Shown here one piece after another: positions 8,773 to 16,876 of a DNA stretch of 64,000 nt (positions within the stretch are counted from its first letter, which is position 1; each line of letters opens with the position of its first letter). The notes beneath the pieces are model-generated. The model did no database searches and was not told the origin of the DNA. It saw only the letters and a list, made by a program, of their open reading frames with translations. A program made the translations under genes and the position numbers. This DNA comes from Streptomyces sp. R21 (GTDB lineage: Bacteria > Actinomycetota > Actinomycetes > Streptomycetales > Streptomycetaceae). Location of the stretch: assembly GCF_041051975.1 (NCBI RefSeq), contig NZ_CP163435.1, forward strand, positions 8,524,501 through 8,588,500, read 5' to 3'.

Positions 8773-9636
8773 TCAGCCGGAGGCGTTGCGCCAGACGAAG
8801 ACCTCGGTGCTCGGCGGGCGTTCGGAGAACTTGTCCGAGGGGGAGACCTCCCGCAGCAGCCGACGCAGATCCGCCTCGAAGTCGTCGCGGCGCGCGCCGA
8901 ACAGATGCGGAGCCGAGAACGACATCGAGAACACCCCCGCGACGACGTCGTCGTCCGTGCGTTCCAGCGCCTGCCCGGCGGGAACGACATGGCGCTCGGG
9001 GCCGGCGAAGCCCGCCCGGGCGAACACCTCCGCCTCACCGCCCGGTGTGCCCTGCGGCAGCACCCCCTGACCGGCTCGGCGGACCGGTCCCAGATACTGC
9101 CCGACCAGCGCCTCCACGGCCGCATAGGGCACCGCCGGATGCGGAAGCCCGTCGACGGTCAGGGTCTCCGTCTTCAGGTCGGAGATGTGCACGAGAGCCC
9201 CGCCGGGCCGGAGCATGCCCCTGACGGTCGTCGCCACCAGATCGCGATCCATCCAGTGGAAGGACTGGGCGAAGGTCGCGACGGTGAACGTCCCGAGACC
9301 CGCGGGCAGATCCTCGGCCCGGGCCCGCACCCACCGCGTCTTCCCGGCCACTCCGCGCTCGGCGGCCGCGCGAGCGGCTTCGGCGATCATCCCGCTGTCC
9401 GGATCCACGCCGACGATCTCGCCGAAGAGGTGCGCCAGGCTCAGGGCAACGGTGCCCGGCCCGCAACCGACATCAATGAGGCGTGCTCGCCCGTCGAGGT
9501 TCAGAACCTCGGCGAGCACGTCCGCGAGCCCGGGCGCGTAAGGCAGCCTCCCGCGCTCGTAGTAGGCCGCCGTGCCCGAGAACAACGTCTCGTCCCACTC
9601 CCAGCCGGCAGCCGTGTCCGTCCCGTCCGCCGCCAC
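8773..9636 (-). CDS. Class I SAM-dependent methyltransferase
   Basis: A 287-residue enzyme with a Rossmann-type methyltransferase domain. Motif I is LIDVGCGPGTVAL (about residues 50-62), followed by an acidic strand end VGVDPDSGM, the ARAEDLP region and FAQSFHWMD. This layout resembles the UbiE/Methyltransf_11 group; the substrate is unknown. The start is GTG at 9636, 2 bases after the stop of the carbonic anhydrase gene, with GGAG upstream, so the two genes form an operon. Confidence 0.85.
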   Translation of the reverse strand: MAADGTDTAAGWEWDETLFSGTAAYYERGRLPYAPGLADVLAEVLNLDGRARLIDVGCGPGTVALSLAHLFGEIVGVDPDSGMIAEAARAAAERGVAGKTRWVRARAEDLPAGLGTFTVATFAQSFHWMDRDLVATTVRGMLRPGGALVHISDLKTETLTVDGLPHPAVPYAAVEALVGQYLGPVRRAGQGVLPQGTPGGEAEVFARAGFAGPERHVVPAGQALERTDDDVVAGVFSMSFSAPHLFGARRDDFEADLRRLLREVSPSDKFSERPPSTEVFVWRNASG

Positions 9637-9638
9637 CG

Positions 9639-10172
9639 CTACTGCTCCGCGTGCGCCGCGCGGTGAGCCTTCGCCAGCTCGGCGTACATCGTGCCGTTCA
9701 GCGAGATTCCCTCGCGCTCCTCGTCCGTCAGCTGCCGCTTCACCTTGGCGGGTACGCCCGCGACGAGCGAGCCCGGCGGCACCTGCATGCCCTGCGGCAC
9801 CAGCGCCTGCGCGGCCACCAGGGAACCGGCGCCGATCACCGCGCCGTTGAGCACCGTAGCGCCCATGCCGATCAGGCAGTCGTCCTCGACGGTGGCGCCG
9901 TGCACCACGGCGTTGTGCCCGACGGAGACGCGCTCGCCGATCGAGATGGGGAAGCCCGGGTCGACGTGCAGCGTGCAGTTGTCCTGGATGTTGCTGTCGG
10001 CGCCGACGACGATCGGACCGCAGTCGGCGCGCAGCACCGCGCCGTACCAGACGCTCGCGCCCGCGTGCAGCGTCACCTCGCCGATCACCACGGACGTCGG
10101 GGCGGCGAACGCCTCCTGATCCACCTTCGGATCCTTGCCGCCGATGCCCGTGATCAGCGCCTTGTGCGTCAT
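9639..10172 (-). CDS. Gamma carbonic anhydrase family protein
   Basis: A 177-residue left-handed beta-helix protein built from hexapeptide repeats (VVIGEV, IVVGAD, ISIGER, AVIGAG). Three histidines, His69 (TLHVD), His86 and His91 (VGHNAVVHGA), sit where gamma-class carbonic anhydrases hold their metal. It would hydrate CO2 as a trimer, although many family members lack measured activity. It is the first gene of a two-gene operon with the methyltransferase and diverges from another hexapeptide protein at 10291. Confidence 0.88.
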   Translation of the reverse strand: MTHKALITGIGGKDPKVDQEAFAAPTSVVIGEVTLHAGASVWYGAVLRADCGPIVVGADSNIQDNCTLHVDPGFPISIGERVSVGHNAVVHGATVEDDCLIGMGATVLNGAVIGAGSLVAAQALVPQGMQVPPGSLVAGVPAKVKRQLTDEEREGISLNGTMYAELAKAHRAAHAEQ

Positions 10173-10290
10173 TGCCGTCTCCTCGTCGTGGGTTCAACGG
10201 CACGGTATTGCATGGGCCCCGGCCGTGGTGGGGCGAAGATCACAGGGGCCCGCTCTCATCGGCGCACGTCACGCTGAGTACCGTGAGCGG

Positions 10291-11088
10291 GTGCCCAAGA
10301 GCAGGAACACGTTCTCATCATGGCGGCGGCGTCTCACGCAGCGCGCCGTCCACGCGGGCTGGGCCTGGGTGCAGCGCACGGGTGCGGTCACGGCCGAGCA
10401 TCCGGGGCGCCTGCGCTTCGGCGCGATGGGAACAGGCACCCGGCTCGCGTTCCCGCTGGGCACCGTCTTCGGGGAACCGTGGATCCACCTCGGCGCCCAC
10501 TGCATCGTCGCCGAACAGGTCACCCTGACGGCCGGGCTGATGCCCGACCTCGATCTCGGCCCCGAGCCGATCCTGCGCATCGGCGACGGCGTCGTGCTCG
10601 GCCGCGGCAGCCATGTCATCGCCGACACCTCGGTCACCATCGGCAGCGACTGCTACTTCGGCCCGTACGTCTACGTGACGTCCACGAACCACTCGTACGA
10701 CGATCCGCACGTGCCCATCGGGAAGCAGTGGCCGCGGATGGAGCCGGTGGAGATCGGCCCCGGCTGCTGGATCGGGACCGGGGCGGTGATCCTGCCGGGG
10801 GCGCGGATCGGCCGGAACGTGGTGGTGGCCGCCGGGGCGGTGGTCCGAGGCGTCGTTCCCGACCACTCGGTCGTCGCCGGTGCGCCCGCCCGGGTCGTCC
10901 GGCACTGGGACGCGACGACCGGCTGGCAGCCGCCGCTGCGGACACCGGCACCGGTGCCGATCCCGGACGGGGTCACGCCGGAGCAGTTGCTGGCGCTGTC
11001 GGAGCTGGACGAGGAGACCGCCGCCCGGCTCGCGGAGCTGGACGAGGAAGCCGCCGCCCGGCTCGCCGAGCTGGACGCCGAGTCCTGA
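10291..11088 (+). CDS. Hexapeptide-repeat acyltransferase
   Basis: A 265-residue member of the LbH acyltransferase superfamily. Repeats run through the middle (ILRIGDGVVLGRGSHV, SVTIGSDCYFGPYV, VEIGPGCWIGTGAVILPGA, VVAGAPARVV). The segment TSTNHSYDDPHVPI carries the acetyltransferase catalytic histidine. The acceptor is unknown; O-acetylation of a sugar or envelope glycan is typical. GTG at 10291 is the preferred start because the segment VPKSRNTFSSWRRRLTQR begins the conserved N-terminal helix. The last 30 residues form a repeated acidic helix (ELDEETAARLA, ELDEEAAARLA). Confidence 0.83.
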   Translation: MPKSRNTFSSWRRRLTQRAVHAGWAWVQRTGAVTAEHPGRLRFGAMGTGTRLAFPLGTVFGEPWIHLGAHCIVAEQVTLTAGLMPDLDLGPEPILRIGDGVVLGRGSHVIADTSVTIGSDCYFGPYVYVTSTNHSYDDPHVPIGKQWPRMEPVEIGPGCWIGTGAVILPGARIGRNVVVAAGAVVRGVVPDHSVVAGAPARVVRHWDATTGWQPPLRTPAPVPIPDGVTPEQLLALSELDEETAARLAELDEEAAARLAELDAES

Positions 11089-11137
11089 CCTGACCGGTGG
11101 CTGACCTGACCGGTGGCTGTCCTGGGCGGTCGCTGAC

Positions 11138-11995
11138 TCAGCCGGTCGCGAGCAGCACCGTCCCGAGCAGCGCGAGGCCCGCGCCCGCCGCCTGTACGCC
11201 GCGCAGCCGTTCGCTGAGGAAGCCGCGCGCGGCCAGTGCCGTGACCACCGGGTAGAGCGAGGCGAGTACGGCGGCGACCGTGACCGGGCCGTGCTGCGCG
11301 GCCATGGAGTAGGTGCCGTTCGCCGCGACATCGGCAAGGCCGACGAAGGCGAGCGCCGGGACGGAAGCCCAGGGGAAGCCCCCTTCGGGGAGGGCCGGGC
11401 TGCCGCGCCGCACGGAGACGAGGAGCGCGCCGCCGCCCACCGCCGCATTGGTCACGCGCTGCACGAAGAGGGCGAGGAACAGGCCGGTGACGGTCGTCGA
11501 GGCCTCCGCGATCAGCGACATGACCGCGCCGAAGCCGAACGCCGCGAGCAGGGTGAGCAGCACCGCCTGCCGCTGCACCGGGGCGCCCTTCAGCTGAGGT
11601 CCGCCCGCCAGGACGACGCCCGCGACGGCGACCGCGATGCCCGCGAACTGCATCAGCCCCGGGCGTTCGCCGAGGACCAGGCCCACGCCGACCGGGACGG
11701 CGACGCCGAGGGAGCCGAGCGGGGAGACGACGCCCATCGGGCCGAGGGCGAGCGCCTTGTAGAAGGCGAGCATCGCGACGGGGCCGACCAGGCCGGCGGC
11801 CACCGCGAACCACAGCTGCGGACCGGCCTCGCTCCAGCCGCCGGTGGCGACCACGATCACGCCGAGGACGGCGGCCGCGATGGTCTGCGAGACGACGACC
11901 ACCGTGAGTGCCGGCGTACGTCGGGTCAGCAGTCCTCCGCCGAAGTCGGCCAGGCCCCACAGGAGGCTGGTGGCCAGGGCGAAGAGTGCTGTCAT
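11138..11995 (-). CDS. EamA/DMT family transporter
   Basis: A 285-residue integral membrane protein with about ten hydrophobic segments in two EamA repeats. LLWGLADFGGG opens the first; ALASLYPVVTALAA and GVQAAGAGLALLGTVLL close the second. This family exports metabolites or amino acids. It diverges from the XRE-cupin regulator at 12089. Its promoter (-35 ATGACA, -10 TATGGT on the minus strand) holds a palindrome exactly between the two boxes, so the regulator very probably controls it. Substrate unknown. Confidence 0.88.
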   Translation of the reverse strand: MTALFALATSLLWGLADFGGGLLTRRTPALTVVVVSQTIAAAVLGVIVVATGGWSEAGPQLWFAVAAGLVGPVAMLAFYKALALGPMGVVSPLGSLGVAVPVGVGLVLGERPGLMQFAGIAVAVAGVVLAGGPQLKGAPVQRQAVLLTLLAAFGFGAVMSLIAEASTTVTGLFLALFVQRVTNAAVGGGALLVSVRRGSPALPEGGFPWASVPALAFVGLADVAANGTYSMAAQHGPVTVAAVLASLYPVVTALAARGFLSERLRGVQAAGAGLALLGTVLLATG

Positions 11996-12013
11996 GGGGT
12001 GCCTCGCAGTACA

Positions 12014-12024
12014 GTTCAGTGAAC
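12014..12024. promoter_or_regulatory. Palindromic operator candidate 1 (GTTCAGTGAAC)
   Basis: A perfect 11-bp palindrome between the divergent EamA and XRE-cupin genes. It lies just downstream of the predicted EamA transcription start. Its half-site GTTCA/TGAAC recurs in the second site at 12045-12062. Confidence 0.6.
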
Positions 12025-12039
12025 AATCAGGTGCACCAC

Positions 12040-12069
12040 ACCATAGTTCACTGAATTGAACTCTGTCAT
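12040..12069 (-). promoter_or_regulatory. EamA promoter with operator in the spacer
   Basis: On the minus strand the -35 ATGACA (12064-12069) and -10 TATGGT (12040-12045) are 18 bases apart. The spacer is filled by AGTTCACTGAATTGAACT (12045-12062), an inverted repeat of AGTTCA/TGAACT with 6 bases between. A protein bound here would block RNA polymerase. The XRE-cupin protein encoded next door is the natural candidate. Confidence 0.6.
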
Positions 12070-12088
12070 CCAGAATATTGGACGGAAT

Positions 12089-12661
12089 GTGTCGGATCTC
12101 GACCTGCTGACTCAGTCCCTGGCGCGCAACGTCAAGCACTGGCGCACCGAGCGGGGCTTCACGCTGGAAGCGCTCGCCGCCCGCGCCGGAGTCAGCCGCG
12201 GCATGCTCATCCAGATCGAGCAGGCCAGGACCAACCCCAGCATCGGCACCGTCGTCAAGATCGGCGACGCGCTCGGCATCAGCATCACCACCCTCCTCGA
12301 CTACGAGCAGGGCCCCAAGGTCCGCATCGTCCCCGCCGACCAGGCCGTACGGCTGTGGCACACCGACGCGGGCAGCTACAACCGCCTCCTCGCCGGGACG
12401 GAGGCCCCCGGCCCGCTGGAGATGTGGGACTGGCGGCTGATGCCCGGCGACCGCAGTCCTTCCGATCCGCACCCGGGAGGCACGGTGGAACTCGTCCATG
12501 TCACCACGGGCGAACTGACCCTCACTGTCGACGGCGTGGAGCACCTCGTGCCGACCGGCGCGAGCGCCTCGTTCGAGGCCGACACCCCTCACACGTACGG
12601 TAATTCGGGCGACGAGCCGGTCGAGATGATCATGACGGTGTCGGTGCCGTTCGTCCGCTGA
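12089..12661 (+). CDS. XRE family regulator with C-terminal cupin sensor
   Basis: A 190-residue regulator. Residues 5-65 form an HTH_3 domain (LARNVKHWRTERGFTLEALAARAGVSRGMLIQIEQ). Residues 110-185 form a small cupin barrel (HPGGTVELVHVTTGEL, then TPHTYGN) that probably senses a small molecule. The GTG at 12089 is preferred over a TTG at 12056 because the TTG lies inside the operator palindrome; GGACGG precedes the GTG. The divergent EamA gene is the likely target, with the regulator's ligand plausibly the exported compound (inference). Confidence 0.85.
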   Translation: MSDLDLLTQSLARNVKHWRTERGFTLEALAARAGVSRGMLIQIEQARTNPSIGTVVKIGDALGISITTLLDYEQGPKVRIVPADQAVRLWHTDAGSYNRLLAGTEAPGPLEMWDWRLMPGDRSPSDPHPGGTVELVHVTTGELTLTVDGVEHLVPTGASASFEADTPHTYGNSGDEPVEMIMTVSVPFVR

Positions 12662-12692
12662 GACGGCCTCCAGCAGACGCGTGCGCGGCTGT

Positions 12693-12698
12693 TAGCGT
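12693..12698 (+). promoter_or_regulatory. Candidate -10 box (TAGCGT), leaderless YbaK gene
   Basis: TAGCGT is followed by 6 bases and then the ATG at 12705. No Shine-Dalgarno is visible. Confidence 0.45.
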
Positions 12699-12704
12699 GC
12701 CGTC

Positions 12705-13259
12705 ATGCGCGCACCCATCGGAGACTTCGACCACGCCACGCCCGCCCCCGAATGCCTGGACCAGCTGACCGGCCCGGTCGCCGACGCCGTACGCCACTGG
12801 CAGGGCGCCGTCCCCGCCGAACAGATCGTGTACGTGGACACGCGGCCCGAGTGGGCCGACACGTCCGTCTTCCTGGAGCACTACGGGCAGGAACTGCTGG
12901 AGCAGTCCGCCAACTGCGTGGTGGTCGCCGGCAAGCGCGGGGGCGAGGCGACCCTGGCCGCGTGCGTGGTCCTGTCCGGCACCCGTGTCGACGTCAACGG
13001 TGCGGTGCGCCGCCAACTCGGCGCCCGCAAAGCCTCGTTCGCGCCGATGGACACGGCGACGGGGGAGACCGGGATGGAGTACGGGGGCATCACGCCGATC
13101 GGACTGCCGGGCGACTGGCCGGTGTTGGTGGACTCCGCGGTCGTCGATCTGCCGTACGTCCTGGTCGGCAGCGGGCGGCGCAGGGGCAAGCTGCTGGTGC
13201 CGGGCAAGGCGTTCGCCGAGCTGCCGAATGCCGTGGTCCTTGAGGGACTCGGCGTCTGA
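12705..13259 (+). CDS. YbaK/EbsC family aminoacyl-tRNA deacylase-like protein
   Basis: A 184-residue protein with the YbaK/ProX editing fold. The core is visible in SANCVVVAGKRGGEATLAACVVLSGTRVD (about residues 68-96) and the loop TGMEYGGITPIGLP. YbaK-type proteins hydrolyse mischarged tRNAs such as Cys-tRNA(Pro). The family's conserved lysine is represented by AGKRG; which amino acid is edited cannot be told. The gene stands alone behind a probable leaderless promoter and converges on the CDF exporter. Confidence 0.8.
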   Translation: MRAPIGDFDHATPAPECLDQLTGPVADAVRHWQGAVPAEQIVYVDTRPEWADTSVFLEHYGQELLEQSANCVVVAGKRGGEATLAACVVLSGTRVDVNGAVRRQLGARKASFAPMDTATGETGMEYGGITPIGLPGDWPVLVDSAVVDLPYVLVGSGRRRGKLLVPGKAFAELPNAVVLEGLGV

Positions 13260-13289
13260 CGGGTAACAGGTATCAAGAACTGCCGGTCG

Positions 13290-14405
13290 TCACGCCGTTG
13301 CGTGGTGCGCCAGCGCCAGGTGGGGATCCGTCTCGCCCGGTACGGCGGCGGGGTCCGCGTGCACCAACGCCGCAGTGAGCCGTGGAACGGCGTGCAGCAG
13401 GGCGTGTTCGGCCTCGACGGCGATGTGGTGCGCCTCGCGTACGCTCACCTCGCCGTCGACGACGACCGCCACCTCGGCGCGCAGCCGGTGGCCGATCCAG
13501 CGCAGCCGCAGTTCGCCCACCTCGCGCACGCCGGGCACTTCGCGCACCGCCTGTTCGGCCCGGTCGACCAGGGCCGGGTCGACGGCGTCCATGACGCGCC
13601 GGAAGACCTCGCGGGCGGCGTCGCGCAGCACCAGCAGGATCGCGGCCGTGATCGCCAGACCCACCAGCGGGTCGGCGAGTTGCCATCCGAGGGCCGCGCC
13701 CGCCGCGCCGACCAGGACGGCGAGTGAGGTGAATCCGTCCGTACGGGCGTGGAGTCCGTCGGCGACGAGCGCGGCGGAGCCGATCTCGCGGCCGACGCGG
13801 ATGCGGTAGCGGGCCACGCCCTCGTTGCCGAGGAAGCCGACGACCGCGGCCGCGGCCACCACCGGGATGTGCTCCATGGGGCGCGGGTCGAGCAGCCGGG
13901 CGACCGCCGTCCATGCCGCGAAGGCCCCGGACGCGGCGATCGTCAGCACGATCGCGAGACCCGCGAGGTCCTCCGCCCGGCCATAGCCGTAGGTGAAGCG
14001 TCGCGTCGCCGCGCGACGGCCCAGTACGAAGGCGATACCGAGCGGCACGGCCGTGAGCGCGTCCGCCGCATTGTGCACGGTGTCGCCGAGCAGCGCGACC
14101 GACCCGGACACCATGACAACGGCCGCCTGGACCAAGGCCGTTGCGCCGAGGACGATCAGTGACACCCAGAGCGCCCGCATGCCTCGCGCCGAGGACTCCA
14201 GCGCCGAGTCCAGCTTGTCGGCGGTCTCATGGGAGTGGGGGGTGAGGAGGTGGCGGAGGCGGGACAGCGGCCCGGAGGAGGCGTGAGGGTGCTCGTGGCC
14301 GCGCTCATGATCGTCGTGCGGGTGCGGGTGCGGGTGCGGGTGCGGGTGCGGGTGGGCGTGTTCGTGGTGCGGGTGGTGGTGTCCGTGGTGGTGCCGGTCG
14401 CTCAC
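13290..14405 (-). CDS. Cation diffusion facilitator (CDF) metal exporter
   Basis: A 371-residue CDF protein. The first 40 residues are extremely His-rich, an intracellular metal-binding tail. Helix II carries LLGDTVHNAAD and helix V DGLHARTDG, the paired HxxxD motifs that bind Zn2+ or another divalent ion. A cytoplasmic ferredoxin-like C-terminal domain follows (HHIAVEAEHALLHAVP). It should export Zn, Co or a related metal in exchange for protons. GTG at 14405 is preferred with GAAGGGG upstream. It diverges from an ArsR regulator and is probably repressed by it. Confidence 0.9.
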   Translation of the reverse strand: MSDRHHHGHHHPHHEHAHPHPHPHPHPHPHDDHERGHEHPHASSGPLSRLRHLLTPHSHETADKLDSALESSARGMRALWVSLIVLGATALVQAAVVMVSGSVALLGDTVHNAADALTAVPLGIAFVLGRRAATRRFTYGYGRAEDLAGLAIVLTIAASGAFAAWTAVARLLDPRPMEHIPVVAAAAVVGFLGNEGVARYRIRVGREIGSAALVADGLHARTDGFTSLAVLVGAAGAALGWQLADPLVGLAITAAILLVLRDAAREVFRRVMDAVDPALVDRAEQAVREVPGVREVGELRLRWIGHRLRAEVAVVVDGEVSVREAHHIAVEAEHALLHAVPRLTAALVHADPAAVPGETDPHLALAHHATA

Positions 14406-14456
14406 GAGGTACCCCTTCCGGTGCGCGGGAGTGGACGTGTCGGTGCCCACAGCGCC

Positions 14457-14477
14457 ATTATGTGCGTATGAGCGCAC
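14457..14477 (-). promoter_or_regulatory. CDF exporter promoter with overlapping inverted repeat
   Basis: On the minus strand CATAAT (14457-14462) is a good -10 box; an inverted repeat GTGCG-TATGAG-CGCAC (14462-14477) abuts it in the spacer. This is where an ArsR-type repressor would act. The repeat also covers the start codon of the ArsR gene on the other strand. Confidence 0.45.
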
Positions 14478-14827
14478 GCATGCACCTGTCATCTGCGCAT
14501 GATGCGCACCCGCGTACCCCCGGCGAGGAACAGTTCGCCCTCGCCGCGGAACTCCTCGCCCTGCTCGGCGACCGCACCCGCCTGGCGCTGCTGCATGCGC
14601 TGACCGGCGGCGAGGCCGATGTCACGACCCTCACCGAGCGCTGCGGTGCCGCCCGTCCGGCCGTGAGCCAGCACCTGGCGCGACTGCGCCTCGCCGGTCT
14701 GGTGAACACCCGGAAGGAGGGCCGCCGGGTGATCTACTCCCTCCGCGACGGCCATCTGCGCCGTGTGGTCGACGAGGCGCTGAGCCTGGCCGACCATCGG
14801 CTGAGCGACCGGCCGGCACACGACTGA
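14468..14827 (+). CDS. ArsR/SmtB family metalloregulator
   Basis: A 119-residue winged-helix repressor. The core runs from ALAAELLALLGDRTRLALLHAL through the recognition helix AARPAVSQHLARLRLAGLV to the wing KEGRRVIYSL. The helix alpha-5 sequence DEALSLADHRLSDRPAHD holds His and Asp residues suited to a zinc-type alpha-5 site. It diverges from the CDF exporter, so it is probably the metal-released repressor of that gene and of itself. ATG at 14468 is chosen; a GTG two codons earlier is possible. Confidence 0.85.
   Translation: MSARMHLSSAHDAHPRTPGEEQFALAAELLALLGDRTRLALLHALTGGEADVTTLTERCGAARPAVSQHLARLRLAGLVNTRKEGRRVIYSLRDGHLRRVVDEALSLADHRLSDRPAHD
14494..14508. promoter_or_regulatory. 15-bp palindrome inside the start of the ArsR gene
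   Basis: TGCGCATGATGCGCA is a perfect palindrome around its central G. It lies about 30 bases inside the ArsR reading frame and upstream of the divergent CDF promoter, so it is a second operator candidate. Confidence 0.4.
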
Positions 14828-14916
14828 CGGTGCCCCGCAGCCGATGCTCCGCTCAACACCGCACGGGACGGGCAAATCGCTTGCCGTGATCGTCCGACGG
14901 CCCTGAGGATGGCGGA

Positions 14917-15777
14917 ATGCCTAGCTTCACCGCCTCCGACGGGACCGAACTCGCCTACCACCTCGTGGGTGAGGGCGAGCTGCTGATCTGCCTCCCCGGC
15001 GGGCCGATGCGCGCCTCCGCCTACCTGGGAGACCTCGGAGGGCTCGCCGGGCACCGCCGACTGGTCCTGCTCGACCTGCGGGGCACCGGCGACTCCGGCG
15101 TGCCCGACGACCCGGCGACGTACCGCTGCGACCGTCAAGTCGCCGACGTGGAGGCCCTGCGCGTACACCTCGGGCTGGAGCGCATCGATCTGCTGGCGCA
15201 CTCGGCGGCCGGCGACCTCGCGCTGCTCTACGCAGCCCGGCACCCGCGGCGCGTGCGGAACCTCGCCCTGATCACCGCCCGTGCCCGTGCACTCGGTGTC
15301 GACTTCACCATGGAGCACCGCCTCGAAGCGGCCGCACTGCGCAAGGCCGAACCATGGTTCGGGGAGGCCGTCGGGGCCTACGAGAGGGTCTGGTCCGGCA
15401 TCGCGTCCGACGCCGACTACGACGCAGCCGCGCCCTTCTTCTACGGGCGGTGGGACGCGGCCGCGCAGGCCCATGCCGCGGCCGATGCGGAGCAGACCAA
15501 CGATGAGGCCGCGGACCTGTACGCGCCCTCCGATGCCTTCGCGCCGGACGAGGCACGCGCTGCCCTCGCCGGCTGGGAGGGACGGGCGCTGCTGCTCGCG
15601 GGCGAGGTGGACAGCGGGCCGCTGCCGCGCGTCGCCACCGACATCGCGGGGCTCTTCCCCGACGCGCGGGTGACCGTGCAGCCGGGCGCCGGTCACTTCC
15701 CGTGGCTCGACGACCCGGGCTTCTTCGTCGAGACGGTCGCGGCGTTCCTCGCCGAGGGGGAGGGCCGGGCCGCCTGA
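14917..15777 (+). CDS. Alpha/beta hydrolase
   Basis: A 286-residue alpha/beta hydrolase. An oxyanion-hole loop LPGGPMRASAY, the strand VLLDLRGTGDSG, the nucleophile elbow LLAHSAAGD and the histidine loop PGAGHFPWLDD are visible. The LRGTGDS motif recalls proline iminopeptidase-like hydrolases. The substrate is unknown. It lies 89 bases after the ArsR gene with no visible terminator, so co-transcription cannot be excluded. Confidence 0.82.
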   Translation: MPSFTASDGTELAYHLVGEGELLICLPGGPMRASAYLGDLGGLAGHRRLVLLDLRGTGDSGVPDDPATYRCDRQVADVEALRVHLGLERIDLLAHSAAGDLALLYAARHPRRVRNLALITARARALGVDFTMEHRLEAAALRKAEPWFGEAVGAYERVWSGIASDADYDAAAPFFYGRWDAAAQAHAAADAEQTNDEAADLYAPSDAFAPDEARAALAGWEGRALLLAGEVDSGPLPRVATDIAGLFPDARVTVQPGAGHFPWLDDPGFFVETVAAFLAEGEGRAA

Positions 15778-15806
15778 CCCTGGAGGCGGGGGGGCGGGCC
15801 CGACGT

Positions 15807-16247
15807 CTATGCGAGCCGCAGGGTGATCCACTCGATGGTGTCTCCCGGCAGCAAGTACCGCTCGACCTCGACGAATCCGTTGCGCAGCGCGAAGCGCAGT
15901 CCGTCCTCGTTGGACGCCAGGACCACCGTCTCGATCGCGTCGGTGCCCAGCGTGCGCGCCTGCTCCAGCCCGCGTGCGTACAGTTCCGCGCCGAAGCCCT
16001 GCCGGCGGTGCGGCGCGAGCACGCGGGCGATCACCGTGGCCGCGGGCGTCTCGTCGTCGGGCGGACGTACGGTCGTGCAGCCGACCAGGACGTCACCGAG
16101 GTAGGCGACCTCCATGCGGTTGCGGCCGGCCCGTTCACGTACGTCGTCGAGGGACAGGACATGCGTCGGGATGATCGTGTTGTGAACGTGGCGCCAGTCC
16201 TTGAGACCGGCCTCGTCCGTGGGCTGCTCGATGCGAAGCGTGGGCAT
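15807..16247 (-). CDS. GNAT family N-acetyltransferase
   Basis: A 146-residue protein with one GNAT domain. Acetyl-CoA binding is shown by ARVLAPHRRQGFGAELYARGLEQARTLG (motif A, Q/RxxGxG/A type) and a C-terminal ASNEDGLRFALRNGFVEVE segment typical of motif B. The acceptor is unknown. The ATG of MPTLRIEQPTDEA begins the domain; upstream in-frame sequence is low quality and rejected. Confidence 0.83.
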   Translation of the reverse strand: MPTLRIEQPTDEAGLKDWRHVHNTIIPTHVLSLDDVRERAGRNRMEVAYLGDVLVGCTTVRPPDDETPAATVIARVLAPHRRQGFGAELYARGLEQARTLGTDAIETVVLASNEDGLRFALRNGFVEVERYLLPGDTIEWITLRLA

Positions 16248-16323
16248 CCGAGCAGAAAACCGGTGCGTGGCCAGGGACGTCAACTCGATTGCCGTACCGG
16301 CACGGTAGCCATTGCGGACCGGC

Positions 16324-16734
16324 TCAGTAGTCGTTGCGGCCGTACTCGATCGCCGGGCAGCGGTCCATGACCATGTCCAGGCCCGCGGCGCGCGTCCGGT
16401 CGTACGCCTCCTCGTCGATGACCCCAAGCTGGTACCAGACGGCCTTCGCGCCGACGCTCACGGCTTCGTCGGCCACGGCGCCCGCGAGGTCGCTGTTGAC
16501 GAAGACGTCGACGACGTCGATCTCGAAGGGTATGTCCGCGAGGGAGGCGTAACCCTGCTCGCCCTGGACCGTCTCGGCCTTCGGGTGGACCGGGACGACG
16601 CGCTTGCCGTGATGACGCAGGACGTCGGCGACGCCGTACGCGGCGCGGCTCCGGTTGTTCGAGAGGCCCACGACGGCCCAGGTGTCGCCGAGTTCCGTGA
16701 GGATCTTGCGGACCGTGTCCTGGTCGCCGTGCAT
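16324..16734 (-). CDS. CoA-binding domain protein (YccU-like)
   Basis: A 136-residue single CoA-binding Rossmann domain. Key parts are WAVVGLSNNRSRAAYGVADVL (nucleotide-binding loop), GKRVVPVHPKAETVQGE, IDVVDVFVNSD and AKAVWYQLGVIDEEAY. This size and motif order is that of the stand-alone YccU group, whose role is not established. The ATG at 16734 has GAGGAG 10 bases upstream. It lies 76 bases upstream of the GNAT gene on the same strand. Confidence 0.85.
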   Translation of the reverse strand: MHGDQDTVRKILTELGDTWAVVGLSNNRSRAAYGVADVLRHHGKRVVPVHPKAETVQGEQGYASLADIPFEIDVVDVFVNSDLAGAVADEAVSVGAKAVWYQLGVIDEEAYDRTRAAGLDMVMDRCPAIEYGRNDY

Positions 16735-16876
16735 GGCGTGTCTCCTCTGTCTCTGCGTCTGTGGAGCCCCCGGGGCAGGGGGCTCTGTGGGCGGCAACAG
16801 CCCAGGGTGTCGGGAGATTCCCGACATCCCCGTGATGGCTTTCCGGGGCCGGTCGCGCTCGGGTGAGGGAAAGCGG

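Noticed and set aside
11086..11125. Direct repeat CTGACCTGACCGGTGG (two copies) between convergent genes
   Set aside because: Only two copies and no inverted arms, so neither a terminator nor a mobile element end can be supported.
14290..14405. CRISPR-like or satellite repeat in the GGTGCGGGTGCGGG tract
   Set aside because: It is the coding sequence for the His-rich tail of the CDF exporter on the other strand.
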